The translations under genes and the position numbers were made by a program. The notes beneath the pieces were generated by a model, which made no database searches, had not been told where the DNA came from, and saw only the letters and a list, made by a program, of their open reading frames with translations. From Streptomyces sp. CBMA29 (GTDB taxonomy: Bacteria > Actinomycetota > Actinomycetes > Streptomycetales > Streptomycetaceae), in the NCBI RefSeq assembly GCF_014596445.1, contig NZ_MECL01000261.1, forward strand, positions 62,001 to 126,000: DNA of 64,000 nt, given 5' to 3'. This document shows, in pieces, positions 51,407 to 60,044 of the stretch; position 1 is the stretch's first letter; every line of letters starts with the position of its first letter.

Positions 51407-51781
51407 ATGCGCAGGATCACCCGGGGCGCCGCCGCGCTCGCCATCGCCACCGCCGCCGTGGCCGCGGTCGGCACCGGCTCGGCCCACGCCAGCGACAAGC
51501 CCGCGTACGGCTGTCCGGGCGGCGCGGTCTGCATCTACGCGCAGAACGCGGACTACACGGCCGGTCACCCGACCGACATCTTCTACAGCTACGGCGCCCA
51601 CAATCTGAGCGGCCAGCTCGGCAACCACACCGTGCTCAACAACCAGTACGGCAGCGCCAACGCCACCGCCCAGCTCTGCTGGCAGTACAACGGCGGCGAC
51701 TGCCGGATCACCCTGGAGCTGAACGACCACTGGTCGTACAACCTCACCCCGGTCAACTCGATCGTCTTGAACCGGCCCTGA
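51407..51781 (+). CDS. Secreted peptidase-inhibitor-family I36-like protein
   Basis: The 124-residue precursor starts at ATG 51407 behind GGAGGGA. A signal peptide (GAAALAIATAAVAAVGTGSA) precedes a ~95-residue domain with four Cys: CPGGAVCIYAQ, QLCWQYNGGDCRI. This and the YGAHNLSGQLGNHTVLNNQY pattern fit the SMPI-like/peptidase inhibitor I36 proteins common in Streptomyces. Inhibition of extracellular proteases is a guess from the family. Its last 29 bases overlap the end of the convergent DHA2 exporter gene. Confidence 0.8.
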   Translation: MRRITRGAAALAIATAAVAAVGTGSAHASDKPAYGCPGGAVCIYAQNADYTAGHPTDIFYSYGAHNLSGQLGNHTVLNNQYGSANATAQLCWQYNGGDCRITLELNDHWSYNLTPVNSIVLNRP

Positions 51782-53540
51782 CCTGGGGCGGTTTGGCCTC
51801 GGCCGCCACCGCCCGCGTCGCGGGTCCGCCGCGCAGCAGCGACGCGGTGGCGGCCAGCAGGCCCATCCCGGCCGCCGTCGCGAAGACGATCACCAGCCCG
51901 TGGTGGAAGGGCGCCGAGATCAGATGCGGGAAGAACTCCTTCCCGGTCAGCACCGCCCTGTTGTGCGCGGGCAGCGTGTCCAGCACACCGGTCGGCCCGA
52001 GCAGCGTCTGCACCGGGTTGACCCCGAGGAAGGCCGAGAAGACCGTCGAGACCGGCGGCAGCGACGCCGCGTGCGCCGCCACGTCCGGCGGCACGCCCTG
52101 CGCCCGCAGCCCGCTGTCCAGCGCCGACGGCAGCCGGTCGGCCAGGCCCACGATCAGCAGCGAGAAGAACACGCCGATCGACAGCGACATCCCGGAGTTC
52201 TGGAACGTCGAGCGCATCCCGGACGCCGCGCCGCGGTCGGTGGCGGGCACGCTGCTCATGATCGCCGAGGTGTTCGGCGCGGAGAACATCCCGGAGCCGA
52301 TCCCGTTGCACATGATCAGCAGCGCGAACGCCCAGTACGAGAACGTGATCGGCAGCAGGAGCAGGCCGACGAAGCTGAGCGAGAAGACCAGCAGACCGCC
52401 GGTGGTGAACGCCCTGACGCCGTACCGGTCGGACAGCCACCCGCACAGCGGCCCCGCGATCAGGAACCCGGCGGTCAGCGGCAGCAGGAAGATCCCGGCC
52501 CACAGCGGCGCGTCGTCGAAGTCGTAGCCGTGCAGCGGCAGCCAGATGCCCTGCAACCAGATGATCAGCATGAATTGCAGCCCGCCGCGGGCGACCGCCG
52601 CCAGCAGCGAGGCCGCGTTCCCGGCGGCGAAGGCGCGGCTGCGGAACAGCGCGAGCCGGAACATCGGCTGCGCCACACGCGTCTCGACGATCACGAAGAC
52701 GATGAGCAGCACGACGCCGGAGATCAGCCCGGTCAGCACCTTCGGGCTCAGCCAGCCCATGGTGTGGCCGCCGTAGGGCTGGATGCCGTAGGTGATGGAG
52801 ACCAGCAGCAGGCCGAGGCCGACGGCGAAGGTGAGATTGCCCCACCAGTCGATACGGGACTGCCTGCGGGCGGAGGTCTCGCGCAGCGAGCGGTAGGCCC
52901 ACACGGTGCCGAGGATGCCGAACGGCAGATTGACCCAGAACACCGCCCGCCAGTCCCACGCCGACAGCAGTCCGCCCAGCACCAGGCCGACGAACTGGCC
53001 GGACAGCGCCGAGATCTGGTTGATGCCCAGCGCCATGCCGCGCTGCTCGGCGGGGAAGGCGTCGGTGATGATCGCGGCGGAGTTCGCCATCAGCATGGAG
53101 CCGCCCACCGCCTGGACGATCCGCCAGCAGATCAGCCACATCGCGCCCGCGCCGCCGTGCGCGGGGTCGAAGGAGAGCGCGACCGAGGCGAGGGTGAAGA
53201 CGACGAAGCCGAGGTTGTAGATCCGCACCCGGCCGACGATGTCGCCGAGCCGCCCGAGGGTGACCACCAGGACCGCGGTGACCAGCAGATACCCCATGAT
53301 CATCCACAGCAGATAGCTGATGTTCCCGGCCGCGAACGGGTCCAGGTGGATACCGCGGAAGATCGCGGGCATCGAGATGATCACGATCGAGGAGTCCACG
53401 GTCGCCATGAACATCCCGAGGCTGGTGTTCGACAGCGCGATCCACTTGTAGCGGTCGGGGCGGGGGGCCGCGGGCCCCGGAGCGGGCGGGGCGGCGCGGG
53501 AGGGTATGTCAGAGGGGTCGGGCTCCGCGGGGTCAGACAC
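51753..53540 (-). CDS. DHA2-family MFS drug exporter (EmrB/QacA type)
   Basis: The 595-residue protein begins at GTG 53538-53540 and has 14 predicted helices. Signatures include WIALSNTSLGMFMATVDSSI (motif D1), VLVVTLGRLGDIVGRVRIYN (motif A) and MALGINQISALSGQFVGLVL (motif C). The start overlaps the end of the MarR gene by eight bases, so they form one operon. It probably expels hydrophobic drugs or the cell's own metabolites, with MarR as its repressor. Confidence 0.93.
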   Translation of the reverse strand: MSDPAEPDPSDIPSRAAPPAPGPAAPRPDRYKWIALSNTSLGMFMATVDSSIVIISMPAIFRGIHLDPFAAGNISYLLWMIMGYLLVTAVLVVTLGRLGDIVGRVRIYNLGFVVFTLASVALSFDPAHGGAGAMWLICWRIVQAVGGSMLMANSAAIITDAFPAEQRGMALGINQISALSGQFVGLVLGGLLSAWDWRAVFWVNLPFGILGTVWAYRSLRETSARRQSRIDWWGNLTFAVGLGLLLVSITYGIQPYGGHTMGWLSPKVLTGLISGVVLLIVFVIVETRVAQPMFRLALFRSRAFAAGNAASLLAAVARGGLQFMLIIWLQGIWLPLHGYDFDDAPLWAGIFLLPLTAGFLIAGPLCGWLSDRYGVRAFTTGGLLVFSLSFVGLLLLPITFSYWAFALLIMCNGIGSGMFSAPNTSAIMSSVPATDRGAASGMRSTFQNSGMSLSIGVFFSLLIVGLADRLPSALDSGLRAQGVPPDVAAHAASLPPVSTVFSAFLGVNPVQTLLGPTGVLDTLPAHNRAVLTGKEFFPHLISAPFHHGLVIVFATAAGMGLLAATASLLRGGPATRAVAAEAKPPQVRAGSRRSS

Positions 53541-53985
53541 GGCGGGTGATCCTCTCCAGCAGGGGAATCGCGTCGGCCAGCAGCCGCTGCTCCTCGGGGG
53601 TCAGCTCCTCGTCGATCGCGCGGGCCAGGCGGCGGGCGCGCTCGGCGCGGGCGCCGTGCAGGCCGTCGAGACCGGCCTGGCTGAGGGAGACGACGATGCG
53701 GCGGCCGTCGGACGGGTCGGGGTCACGGACCACCAGGCCGCGCTCCTGGAGCGCGCCGACGATCGTGCACATCGACTGCGGCCTGATGCCCTCGCCCGCG
53801 GCCAGCTCCGTCGCGGTGGCCGGGCCCTCCCGGTCCAGCCGGACCATGGCCGAGATCTGCGAGAAGGTCAGCTCCCCGTCCGGCTTCACCTGCCGCAGCC
53901 GCCGCACCAGCGGGCTCAGTGCCGCGCGCAGGTCCACCGCGATCCGCCCGGCCGTGGTGCCGGCCGTGTCGCTGCTGGTCGTCAT
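53533..53985 (-). CDS. MarR-family transcriptional regulator
   Basis: The 150-residue protein has the MarR fold: ALSPLVRRLRQVKPDGELTF, ATELAAGEGIRPQSMCTIVG and ERGLVVRDPDPSDGRRIVVS. It is the first gene of the exporter operon. It is divergent from a dienelactone-hydrolase gene 48 bases away. The AT-rich gap between (53986-54033) therefore probably carries the operator for both directions. Confidence 0.92.
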   Translation of the reverse strand: MTTSSDTAGTTAGRIAVDLRAALSPLVRRLRQVKPDGELTFSQISAMVRLDREGPATATELAAGEGIRPQSMCTIVGALQERGLVVRDPDPSDGRRIVVSLSQAGLDGLHGARAERARRLARAIDEELTPEEQRLLADAIPLLERITRRV

Positions 53986-54033
53986 GATGATCAGTATAAA
54001 CTTATCAGTCCAGGCTTATGGTATAGCTGGCGC
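53986..54033. promoter_or_regulatory. AT-rich divergent promoter between MarR and hydrolase genes
   Basis: This 48-base gap is far more AT-rich than its surroundings. TATAGC (54022-54027) lies seven bases before the hydrolase ATG, so a transcript from it would be leaderless. On the other strand TTTATACTG (about 53993-54001) could serve the MarR gene. Related CTTATCAGTC and CTTATGGTAT elements are possible MarR half-sites. Confidence 0.45.
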
Positions 54034-54789
54034 ATGACTGTTTCCCCCAGCGGTTCCCTGACCGCCACCACCGTCACGATCACCGGCCACGGCGGCGACG
54101 AGATCGAGGCGTACGTGGCCCGACCGGAGGGCGACCACCGCCGCGGCGGTGTCGTCGTCATCCACCACCTGCCCGGATACGACCGCCCGACCAAGGAGAT
54201 GACGCGGCGGTTCGCCGAGATGGGCTACGACGCCGTCTGCCCCAACCTCTTCCACCGCGAGGCGCCCGGCGCGGCCCCCGACGACGCCGCCGCGGTCGGC
54301 CGCGCCAACGGCGGGGTCCCGGACGAGCGGCTGGTCGGCGACGTCGAGGGCGCGGTCGCGTACCTGCGCGCCCTGCCGACCTCCAACGGCAAGGCCGGCG
54401 TCATCGGCCACTGCTCGGGCGGCCGACAGGCCGTGCTCAGCGCCTGCCGCCTCGACGTGGACGCGGCCGTCGACTGCTACGGCGCCTTCGTCACCGGCAC
54501 CGTCCCCGAGGGCTTCATCCTGCGGATCACCAACCTCGTCGACCAGCTCCCGAACCTCGGCGCCCCGCTGCTCGGCCTGTTCGGCGCCGCCGACAGCCAC
54601 CCGAGCCCCGCCGAGGTGGCCGAACTGGAGCGCATCCTCACCGACCTCGGCAAGGAGTACGAGTTCCACAGCTACGAGGGCGCCGGGCACGGCTTCTTCG
54701 CCGTCGACCGCCCCAACTACAACGTGCCGGCGGTCCAGGACGGCTGGGAGCGGATCACTGACTTCTACGGCAAGCACCTGGAGGGCTGA
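54034..54789 (+). CDS. Dienelactone-hydrolase-family enzyme
   Basis: The 251-residue protein starts at ATG 54034. The Cys-Asp-His triad of the family is present: Cys in VIGHCSGGRQA, Asp in LFGAADSHPSP and His in YEGAGHGFF. There is no signal peptide. Dienelactone hydrolases open lactone rings of aromatic breakdown products, but many act on other esters. It is divergent from the MarR/exporter operon and followed after two bases by a DUF6295 gene, so all three may respond to one aromatic compound. Confidence 0.9.
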   Translation: MTVSPSGSLTATTVTITGHGGDEIEAYVARPEGDHRRGGVVVIHHLPGYDRPTKEMTRRFAEMGYDAVCPNLFHREAPGAAPDDAAAVGRANGGVPDERLVGDVEGAVAYLRALPTSNGKAGVIGHCSGGRQAVLSACRLDVDAAVDCYGAFVTGTVPEGFILRITNLVDQLPNLGAPLLGLFGAADSHPSPAEVAELERILTDLGKEYEFHSYEGAGHGFFAVDRPNYNVPAVQDGWERITDFYGKHLEG

Positions 54790-54791
54790 CC

Positions 54792-55058
54792 ATGTGCACG
54801 TACTCCACCGTCAAGGCCGAGGTCGAGGGCAGCGCCAAGGGGCCGGGCAGCTCCTGGTTCCACGTCACCGACGTGACCGTCTACTTCGACCACCCCGTGC
54901 ACGCGCTGGCCGAGCACACCCTGAACATCGACTTCGCCGCCCCCGCCAAGGGGCCGTCGGCCCGCGTCGCCCTGGAACTGACCGCGGATTCCGCGCGGGC
55001 GCTGATCACCGCGATCCAGGACGCGCTGGCGGCGGTGCCGCGCGAGATGGCCGTCTGA
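54792..55058 (+). CDS. DUF6295 family small protein
   Basis: The 88-residue protein starts at ATG 54792, two bases after the hydrolase stop. It begins MCTYSTVKAEVEGSAKGPGS and has HVTDVTVYFDHPVHA and LELTADSARALITAI. This matches DUF6295 as seen beside hydrolases in Streptomyces. Function is unknown. The spacing points to one operon with the hydrolase. Confidence 0.8.
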   Translation: MCTYSTVKAEVEGSAKGPGSSWFHVTDVTVYFDHPVHALAEHTLNIDFAAPAKGPSARVALELTADSARALITAIQDALAAVPREMAV

Positions 55059-55086
55059 CCCCGCCGTACGCCGCCGCACCCCGCTG

Positions 55087-57933
55087 TTACGCGACCCCGT
55101 CCTCGTTCTGCCGCACGCACGCCGACTCGCACGCGTCCAGCCGGGCCAGGCCCGCCAGTATCGTCCGCGCCTTCGCCTCCAGGCGGTAGGTGCGGGCGAG
55201 TTCCAGGGCCCGGTCCCAGTGCTTGCGGGCGGAGGCGGGGTCGCCGCGCTCGAAGTGCGTACGGGCCAGCACCTCCAGGGTGTCGGCCGCCGTACCGCGG
55301 TCCCCGAGCCGGTCCAGGATCGCGACCGTCTCCTCCAGCGCCGCGACCGCCTCGTCGTACCGGCCCACCGTGCGCAGCGCCTCGCCGAGGCTGGTGAGGC
55401 TGCGCGCCGTGCTGGTCAGCAGCCCGCGCTCGCGCCACATCCCCAACGCCCGCCGGTAGCAGGCGATCGCGGCGGCCGGGTCGCCCGCGCCCAGGTGCGC
55501 GTCACCGAGATTGCCCAGCACGGTCGCGACCCGGTCGGCGTCGCCCACCGCGTAGTGGAGGTCGAGCGACTGCCTGCCGTACTCCAGCGCGAGACCGTGG
55601 TCGCCCAGCGCGTGGTGCAGCCCCGAGAGGTTGTTGAGGATCGCCGCCTGCCCCTGGAGGTCGCCCGCCGCCTCGAAGTACCGCCGGGCGACGCCCAGAT
55701 GCTCAAGGCACGGGTCCACCCGATCGGCCATGCCGTGCGCGACACCGAGCCTGCTGTGCATCCACGCCCGGCCCTGGACGTCCCCGGTCTCCTCCACGCA
55801 GGCCATCGCCTCCTGGAGGCACAGGTCCCACTCACCGGTCCACCAGTACGCCTGCGCGTAGCCGAACAGACCCGCCGCCAGCCGCCACGCCACGTCGGGC
55901 CAGCGGCGCGCCGCCGCCAGCCGTATCGCCTCCTTGACCGCGGGCAGCTCCTTGACGCACCACCGCAGCGCGGCCTCCTCGCTGTCGAACTCCAGCGGGG
56001 GCACGGCCGGTTGCTCGTGCAGCGGCGGTATCGGATGGCCCTCGGGCGCGAGCAGGGCCGCGGTCCCGGCGACCGTGACCGTGTACCAGACCAGCAGGCG
56101 GCGCAGGCCGTTCTCGCGGACCCGCGGCGGCACCTCCTCGGCGGCGCGGGTCGCCGCGTACTCGCCGAGCAGGTCGTGGAAGGAGTAGTGGCCGGCCCGC
56201 GGAGTCTGCAACAGGTGCGTGTCGACCAGGGCTTCGAGCAGGTCCTCGGCGGGGGCGGGGTCGCGGCCGATCAGCGCGGCGGCCGGGGTGAGGTCCAGCG
56301 GGTGGCCCGGCCACAGGCCCAACAGCCGGAAGGCGCGGGCCGCTTCGCGCTCGGCGGCCTGCGGGCTGTCGCGCATCGCGAGATAGCTCATCGCGAAGGT
56401 GTCCTGCACGGCCAGGCCGCCCGCGGACAGCGCGTGCAGCCGGTCGCCCGCGCCGTCCAGCCGCTCCGCCAGCGCGGTCAGCGGCCAGTTGGGGCGGGCC
56501 GCCAGCCGGGCGCCCGCTATCCGCAGCGCCAGCGGCAGTCCGCCGCAGGCCGCCAACACCCCGGCCGCCGCGGCCGGTTCGGCCGCCACCCGCTGCTGCC
56601 CGCACACCGCGACCAGCAGCCGGTGCTGCTCCTCCGCGCCCAGCGGCTCCAGCGGCAGCCGTACCGCGCCGGGCAGATCCGCCAGCGTCCTGCGGCTCGT
56701 CACGATCACCGCGCTGTCGCCGCGGCCCGGCAGCAGCGGCACCACCTGCGCCGCGTCGCCCGCGTTGTCCAGCACCAGCAGTACCCGGCGGCCGTGCAGG
56801 GCCTGGCGCAGCAGCGCCGACAGGTCGTCCGGGTCCTCGGGCAGCGGCAGCGCGCCGCCGGTGCCCGGCGCTCCGCCGTCGGCCAGATCGCCCAGGAACC
56901 GGGCCAGCAGGTCGCGCGGGCGCCGCGCGTCACCCGCGCCGAAGCCGCGCAGGTCGGCGTAGAGCACGCCGTCGGGGAAGTCGCCGCGCGCCCGGTGCGC
57001 CGCGTGCACCGCGAGCGCCGTCTTGCCTATGCCGCCCATGCCGGTGACGACCGCCACGCGCGGGGCGTCCGGGTCGCAGGGGCGTATCACCCCGAGCAGC
57101 GCGGCCAGTTCGTCCGTACGGCCGGTGAAGTCGCCCGTGTCGGCCGGGAGCTGGGCCGGGGGAGCGGACGGCTGGGCTTCCTGCGGGGCCGCTTCGTCCT
57201 GCGGGGCCGCCAGGATCTCGCGGTACGCGGCCTGCACCGAGGGGCCCGGCTCCACGCCCAACTCGTCGACCAGCGTGCGGCGCAGGTCGTGGAAGGCCGC
57301 AAGTGCCTCCGCCTGACGGTGTGTTCGGTGCAGGGCCAGCATCCACTGGCGGTGGAACGGCTCGCGCAGCGGATGCGCCGCCGTCAGCGCCGCCAGTTCC
57401 GCCGCCATTCCCTGGTGGCGGCCCAGCGCCAGCTCCGCGTCGAACCGCCACTCCAGGGTCTGGAGCCGCGCCTCCGCCAAATGCGCCGCGTACGCCCGCA
57501 GCGGGTCCGACAGCGCCGGTACGTCCGCCAGCGGGTCGCCCCGCCACAGCGCCAGCGCCGCCCGGCACTCGGCCAGCACCGCCGGCCAGTCCCCGTCCCG
57601 GTGCGCCGCCCGCGCCGCCGCGTGATGCCGTACGAACACCTCGGCGTCCAGCTCGCCGGCCGCCACGTCCAGTACGTAGCCCTGCGGGACCGCTCGCAGG
57701 CGCGAACCCGGGCGGTCGTCCTCGGCCAACAGCCGTCGCAGCCGCGCCACATGGTTGTGCAGCGACGCCGTCGCCGTCGGCGGGGGCTCCTCGCCCCACA
57801 TCGCCGCCTTCAGGGCCTCCGGGCGCACCGCCCGGCCCGGACTGCTCAACAGCGCGGCCAGCAGTGCCCGCGCCTTCGCCGAGCCGACGCCGCCACCCTC
57901 CACGGTCACAGCTCCGAGCAGCTCGAACCGCAT
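55087..57933 (-). CDS. AfsR/SARP-type regulator with NB-ARC ATPase and TPR domains
   Basis: The 948-residue protein begins with an OmpR-type DNA-binding domain (MRFELLGAVTVEGGGVGSAK, then ASLHNHVARLRRLLAE; 1-90). A bacterial transcriptional activator domain follows (95-240). The NB-ARC ATPase has P-loop GMGGIGKT at 298-305 and the Walker-B-like RRVLLVLDNAGDAAQV. TPR repeats fill residues ~660-940 (DLQGQAAILNNLSGLHHALG, ATVLGNLGDAHLGAGDP). This is the AfsR layout. Such proteins activate secondary-metabolite or developmental genes. No biosynthetic cluster lies beside it, so targets may be distant. Confidence 0.93.
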   Translation of the reverse strand: MRFELLGAVTVEGGGVGSAKARALLAALLSSPGRAVRPEALKAAMWGEEPPPTATASLHNHVARLRRLLAEDDRPGSRLRAVPQGYVLDVAAGELDAEVFVRHHAAARAAHRDGDWPAVLAECRAALALWRGDPLADVPALSDPLRAYAAHLAEARLQTLEWRFDAELALGRHQGMAAELAALTAAHPLREPFHRQWMLALHRTHRQAEALAAFHDLRRTLVDELGVEPGPSVQAAYREILAAPQDEAAPQEAQPSAPPAQLPADTGDFTGRTDELAALLGVIRPCDPDAPRVAVVTGMGGIGKTALAVHAAHRARGDFPDGVLYADLRGFGAGDARRPRDLLARFLGDLADGGAPGTGGALPLPEDPDDLSALLRQALHGRRVLLVLDNAGDAAQVVPLLPGRGDSAVIVTSRRTLADLPGAVRLPLEPLGAEEQHRLLVAVCGQQRVAAEPAAAAGVLAACGGLPLALRIAGARLAARPNWPLTALAERLDGAGDRLHALSAGGLAVQDTFAMSYLAMRDSPQAAEREAARAFRLLGLWPGHPLDLTPAAALIGRDPAPAEDLLEALVDTHLLQTPRAGHYSFHDLLGEYAATRAAEEVPPRVRENGLRRLLVWYTVTVAGTAALLAPEGHPIPPLHEQPAVPPLEFDSEEAALRWCVKELPAVKEAIRLAAARRWPDVAWRLAAGLFGYAQAYWWTGEWDLCLQEAMACVEETGDVQGRAWMHSRLGVAHGMADRVDPCLEHLGVARRYFEAAGDLQGQAAILNNLSGLHHALGDHGLALEYGRQSLDLHYAVGDADRVATVLGNLGDAHLGAGDPAAAIACYRRALGMWRERGLLTSTARSLTSLGEALRTVGRYDEAVAALEETVAILDRLGDRGTAADTLEVLARTHFERGDPASARKHWDRALELARTYRLEAKARTILAGLARLDACESACVRQNEDGVA

Positions 57934-58132
57934 CCGTGGCCCTCTCTGGCCGTTCCCCCGAACGGCGCGTTAGCCCCATGTTAGCGGCCGGTTGGCGCCC
58001 CCCTCCATGCTTGACCTCCGGGTCCGGCCCGGCGGCGCGGGTGGGTTCATCCACCGCCGCAACGGGGGCGCGGCACGCCGCGGCCGGACCCGACCAATTC
58101 GCCGCTGCGCTCAGCCACGACGCTTCCCCCTC

Positions 58133-58498
58133 ACGGGGCGCACCGTCTTTCGTCCGGGGGCCGCCCCGATCTTTTAGGGGCGCGGGGAACTGCGCGCTCA
58201 GCCAGCGCGGTGGCGCGGGCGAAGAACCGGCCCCAGTGGGGCAGTTGCGGTTGTTTCCGGGCTGGCAGCCCGGTGGGGGCTGGCCGCGCAGTTCCTCCCC
58301 CAACCTTCGGCCGGGAGGTGCCCCCAGCGCCTCTGACGGGGCGCGCCGTCTTTCGTCCGGGGGTCGGCCCGATCTTTTAGGGGCGCGGGGAACTGCGCGC
58401 TCAGCCGGCGCGGTGGCGCGGGCGAAAAACCGGCCCCAGTGGGGCAGTTGCGGTTGTTTCCGGGCTGGCAGCCCGGTGGGGGCGGGCCGCGCAGTTCC
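58133..58498. repeat. Two 163-base direct repeats
   Basis: 58133-58295 and 58336-58498 are nearly identical, with only a few substitutions. Each starts at ACGGGGCGC, passes through GATCTTTTAGGGGCGCGGGG and an inner perfect hairpin (CCGGGCT-GGC-AGCCCGG), and ends at CGCGCAGTTCC. The GGGGCGCGGGGAACTGCGCG core is a frequent intergenic element in Streptomyces genomes. Confidence 0.8.
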
Positions 58499-58516
58499 CC
58501 GCGCCCCTAAAAGATC
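58371..58516. repeat. 29-base perfect inverted repeat flanking 88 bases
   Basis: 58371-58399 is exactly complementary to 58488-58516. The arms start GATCTTTTAGGGGCGCGGGG and end ...CCCCTAAAAGATC. The inside holds a smaller perfect hairpin (58459-58475). It resembles a miniature inverted-repeat element or a strong bidirectional terminator. No coding capacity is present. Confidence 0.75.
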
Positions 58517-58750
58517 GGCGCGCCGCACAGCGCGAGGGAGCCGCCCCGAGGGCGCGGGTCGGGAGAGATCGGCGTGCCGCCCTGGGCAATGGGGAGCCGC
58601 CCCGGGGGCGGGGGCCGGGAAAAGATCGGTGTGCCGCCCTGGGCAAAGGGGGTCGTCCGGGGGCGGGGCCGGGAGAGATCGGCGTGCCGCGCAGAGGGAG
58701 GGAGCCGCCCCGGGGGCGGGGCCGGGAAAAGATCGGCGTACCGCACAGCG
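58512..58750. repeat. Tandem array of ~54-base units (five copies)
   Basis: AGATCGG marks the start of units at 58512, 58566, 58623, 58676 and 58730, spaced 53-57 bases. Each full unit continues with a GTGCCGC stretch and a GAGCCGCCCCGGGGGCGGGG hairpin-forming segment. The array begins inside the right arm of the inverted repeat and ends shortly before the GtrA gene. Confidence 0.75.
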
Positions 58751-58806
58751 CGAGCGTGTCAGTGGGGTGTGGGCGCCGTGTCAGTGGGCGGGGGGAGGGT
58801 GGGGGG

Positions 58807-59301
58807 ATGAAGAAGACGGTGGGCGGGGAGAGAGCGGCAGCGAAGACGGCGGCGTTCGGGAAATTCGTGGTGTGCGGCGGAGGCGTCGGGCTGCTGTCGA
58901 GCGCGGTGCTGGTGGCGGCGGCGGGTCACGCCCCGTTCGCGTTGGTGAACGCGGTGGTCACCGTGGTGTCGACGCTGCTGGCGACGGAGCTGCACCACCG
59001 GATCACGTTCAGGTCCGCCGACGGCGGATGGGCGGGGTGGCGGGTGCACAGCAAGTCGGCGCTGACGCTGCTCGGGGCATACCTGTTCACGACGGCGGCC
59101 GTCCTGACGCTGGACCACGCGCACCCGCACCCCGGCGCCCTGCTGGCGCAGGCCGTGTATCTGGGGGCGTCCGCCCTGGCGGGCGTCGCCCGCTTCGCGA
59201 CGTTGCGCCTGCTGGTCTTCCCCACCCGCAAGCCCACCCGCGAGTCGGCGCGCGAGGCCGCGAAGCCGCTCGACCGGGACGGTGTGGCGGCAGCCGCGTA
59301 A
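58807..59301 (+). CDS. GtrA-family membrane protein
   Basis: The 164-residue protein starts at ATG 58807. Four helices are visible: FVVCGGGVGLLSSAVLVAAA, ALVNAVVTVVSTLLATELHH, LTLLGAYLFTTAAVLTL and AVYLGASALAGVARFATLRL. This is the GtrA pattern, including the Lys-Phe lead (FGKFVVCGG) and a final RxxxF segment. GtrA proteins take part in moving lipid-linked sugars across the membrane for cell-surface glycans. No glycosyltransferase is adjacent. Confidence 0.87.
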   Translation: MKKTVGGERAAAKTAAFGKFVVCGGGVGLLSSAVLVAAAGHAPFALVNAVVTVVSTLLATELHHRITFRSADGGWAGWRVHSKSALTLLGAYLFTTAAVLTLDHAHPHPGALLAQAVYLGASALAGVARFATLRLLVFPTRKPTRESAREAAKPLDRDGVAAAA

Positions 59302-59392
59302 CGGCGGCAGGACATCCCCAGGCGCCCCGTAACATTCCCCGTCCCCCACCGCGTCGAACAGGTGAAGGGTCGGACGGGGGAAGGGGCGCGGG

Positions 59393-59902
59393 ATGCGGGA
59401 GGGGGAGACGGCGGCGTATCTGGAGTTCGCGGCGGTCCGCGCGAGCCACCTGTACCGGTCGGCCTGTCTGCTCGCCAGCGGCGACACGCACCTGGCGGAG
59501 GACCTGGTCCAGGAGACGCTGGGCCGGATGTTCGTCGTCTGGGGCCGGATGGCGAAGGTGGGGAATCCGGCCGCGTACGCCCAGACGGTTCTGGTCCGCG
59601 CCTTCCTGACCCACCAGCGGCGGCGCAGCAGCAGGGAACGCCCGAGCGCGGAGCTGCCGGACGGCCCCACGCGGCACGGCGACGACGCGACGCTCAGGAT
59701 CACGCTGCTCGACGCGCTCGGCAGGCTCTCCCCGAAGGACCGGGCGGTCCTGGTGCTGCGGTACTGGGAGGACCGCAGCATCGAGGAGACCGCCGAGGCC
59801 CTGCGCTCCACACCGGGAGCGATAAGGACCCGCACAGTCCGCGCGCTCGCCCGGCTCAGGTCGGACCTCGGCGGCAGCCTCGCCGACCTCATCGCCCGCT
59901 GA
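59393..59902 (+). CDS. SigE-type ECF RNA polymerase sigma factor
   Basis: The 169-residue protein starts at ATG 59393. Region 2 is FAAVRASHLYRSACLLASGD, then HLAEDLVQETLGRMFVVWGR. Region 4 is LLDALGRLSPKDRAVLVLRY, WEDRSIEETAEALRSTPGAI and RTRTVRALARLRSDLGG. It belongs to the short actinobacterial SigE/SigM-like ECF group usually paired with a downstream membrane protein. That gene follows after 142 bases, which contain tandem AAACGCACG and GTAGACCGCAC repeats. The signal it responds to is unknown. Confidence 0.93.
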   Translation: MREGETAAYLEFAAVRASHLYRSACLLASGDTHLAEDLVQETLGRMFVVWGRMAKVGNPAAYAQTVLVRAFLTHQRRRSSRERPSAELPDGPTRHGDDATLRITLLDALGRLSPKDRAVLVLRYWEDRSIEETAEALRSTPGAIRTRTVRALARLRSDLGGSLADLIAR

Positions 59903-60044
59903 GCCGCCTCTTCCCCGCCGAGTCCGCCGAAACGCACGCAAACGCACGGAAACGCACGACCGGCCGCACCCGCGGCCGTGCCCCGACACGTAGACCGCAC
60001 GTAGACCGCATCCGTACACACCTAACTGAGACGGTGGTTCCGCC

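Larger units (their letters stand above)
57934..58806. other. Gene-free repeat region, 873 bases
   Basis: No gene is supported. From 58133 the DNA consists of two long direct repeats, a long inverted repeat and a tandem array, each listed separately. Bases 57934-58130 between the AfsR-type start and the first repeat should hold that gene's promoter; no clear -35/-10 was seen. Confidence 0.7.

Noticed and set aside
55219..57984. A 921-codon plus-strand frame opposite the AfsR-type gene
   Set aside because: It is a Gln/Arg/Val-rich shadow with no motif, antisense to a well-recognised regulator.
58512..58750. A CRISPR array
   Set aside because: Units are 53-57 bases with near-identical sequence throughout, without constant repeats and unique spacers, and there are no cas genes.
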